From NCBI GenBank assembly GCA_900548275.1, contig URJY01000020.1:1-40454 (forward strand): 40,454 nt of DNA, read 5' to 3'. The stretch comes from an uncultured Opitutales bacterium (GTDB lineage Bacteria > Verrucomicrobiota > Verrucomicrobiia > Opitutales > Intestinicryptomonadaceae). Position numbers and translations under genes: made by a program. Below, piece after piece: positions 40,281 through 40,454 of the stretch (positions are counted from its first letter, which is position 1; each line of letters begins with the position of its first letter). The notes beneath the pieces are model-generated. The model did not search any database and was not told the DNA's origin. It saw only the letters and a list, made by a program, of their open reading frames with translations.

Positions 40281-40340
40281 AACGATATTTTCCCCGAACA
40301 ATAAAACAGTTGCAAGACGATTTTTTAGAGACGAAGTTCA

Positions 40341-40454
40341 GCGTTTAGTATAGACGCTGAAAGAACAACAAGAATCGCGACGATAGGAGCTGTAGAATTA
40401 AAATGAATAATGAATGAATTTTTGCGTTTATAAATAGACGCAAAAAGAACAACA
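40341..40454. repeat. Tandem hairpin repeat at the right edge
   Basis: The unit GCGTTTA...TAGACGC...AAGAACAACA occurs at 40341-40370 and again at 40424-40454, where the window stops, so more copies may follow. Each forms a hairpin; the second has eight pairs, one of them G-U, around AA. Between them, bases 40373-40413 match 34021-34062 (AATCGCGACGRTAGGAGYTG, TAGAAT, then AATGAATAATGAA). Confidence 0.8.

Overview
The window is a bacterial chromosome segment dominated by one very long minus-strand run of translation and transcription genes. Reading on the minus strand (right to left) the order is tRNA-Thr, tuf, tRNA-Trp, secE, nusG, rplK, rplA, rplJ, rplL, rpoB, rpoC, rpsL, rpsG, fusA, rpsJ, rplC, rplD, rplW, rplB, rpsS, a small secreted protein, rplV, rpsC, rplP, rpmC, rpsQ, rplN, rplX, rplE, rpsN, rpsH, rplF, rplR, rpsE, rplO, secY, map, rpsM, rpsK, rpsD, rpoA, rplQ. 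It ends with a zinc-ribbon membrane protein and guaA. The tuf/secE-nusG, L11-L1, L10-L12-beta-beta', str, S10, spc and alpha clusters are thus joined end to end over about 32 kb. rpmD, rpmJ, infA and adk are missing from their common positions.

The organism is probably a member of the PVC group, most plausibly Verrucomicrobiota of the Opitutae type. This rests on the gene order, the odd EF-Tu switch I, the absence of L30 and the protein sequences. It is an inference from family knowledge and not a search result.

Control signals fit the layout. A good sigma70-type promoter precedes tRNA-Thr (33928-33956) and another precedes rplC (16941-16971). Terminators or attenuators lie after rplL (29071-29122), rpsJ (17205-17249), rplQ (2207-2244) and guaA (331-357). 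The promoters and terminators cut the run into likely transcription units: tRNA-Thr to rpoC, rpsL to rpsJ, and rplC to rplQ.

To the right of tRNA-Thr is an 0.8 kb repeat-rich gap. Then come a class I iron-sulfur fumarase (minus), a secreted SGNH/GDSL esterase (plus), a multi-pass acyltransferase-like membrane protein (minus), a stand-alone 5'-3' exonuclease (minus) and a tiny membrane protein (minus).

The least ordinary features are these. RpoC has lost all four cysteines of its second zinc site. EF-Tu has an altered switch I. A secreted protein sits inside the S10 operon between rpsS and rplV. SecY carries an extra C-terminal hydrophobic segment. The three repeat-bearing gaps (left edge, 34 kb, right edge) hold arrays of short hairpins with 3-5 nt loops that share modules with one another, plus one large imperfect inverted repeat at the fumarase stop codon. 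I see no CRISPR array, transposase, phage gene or rRNA.
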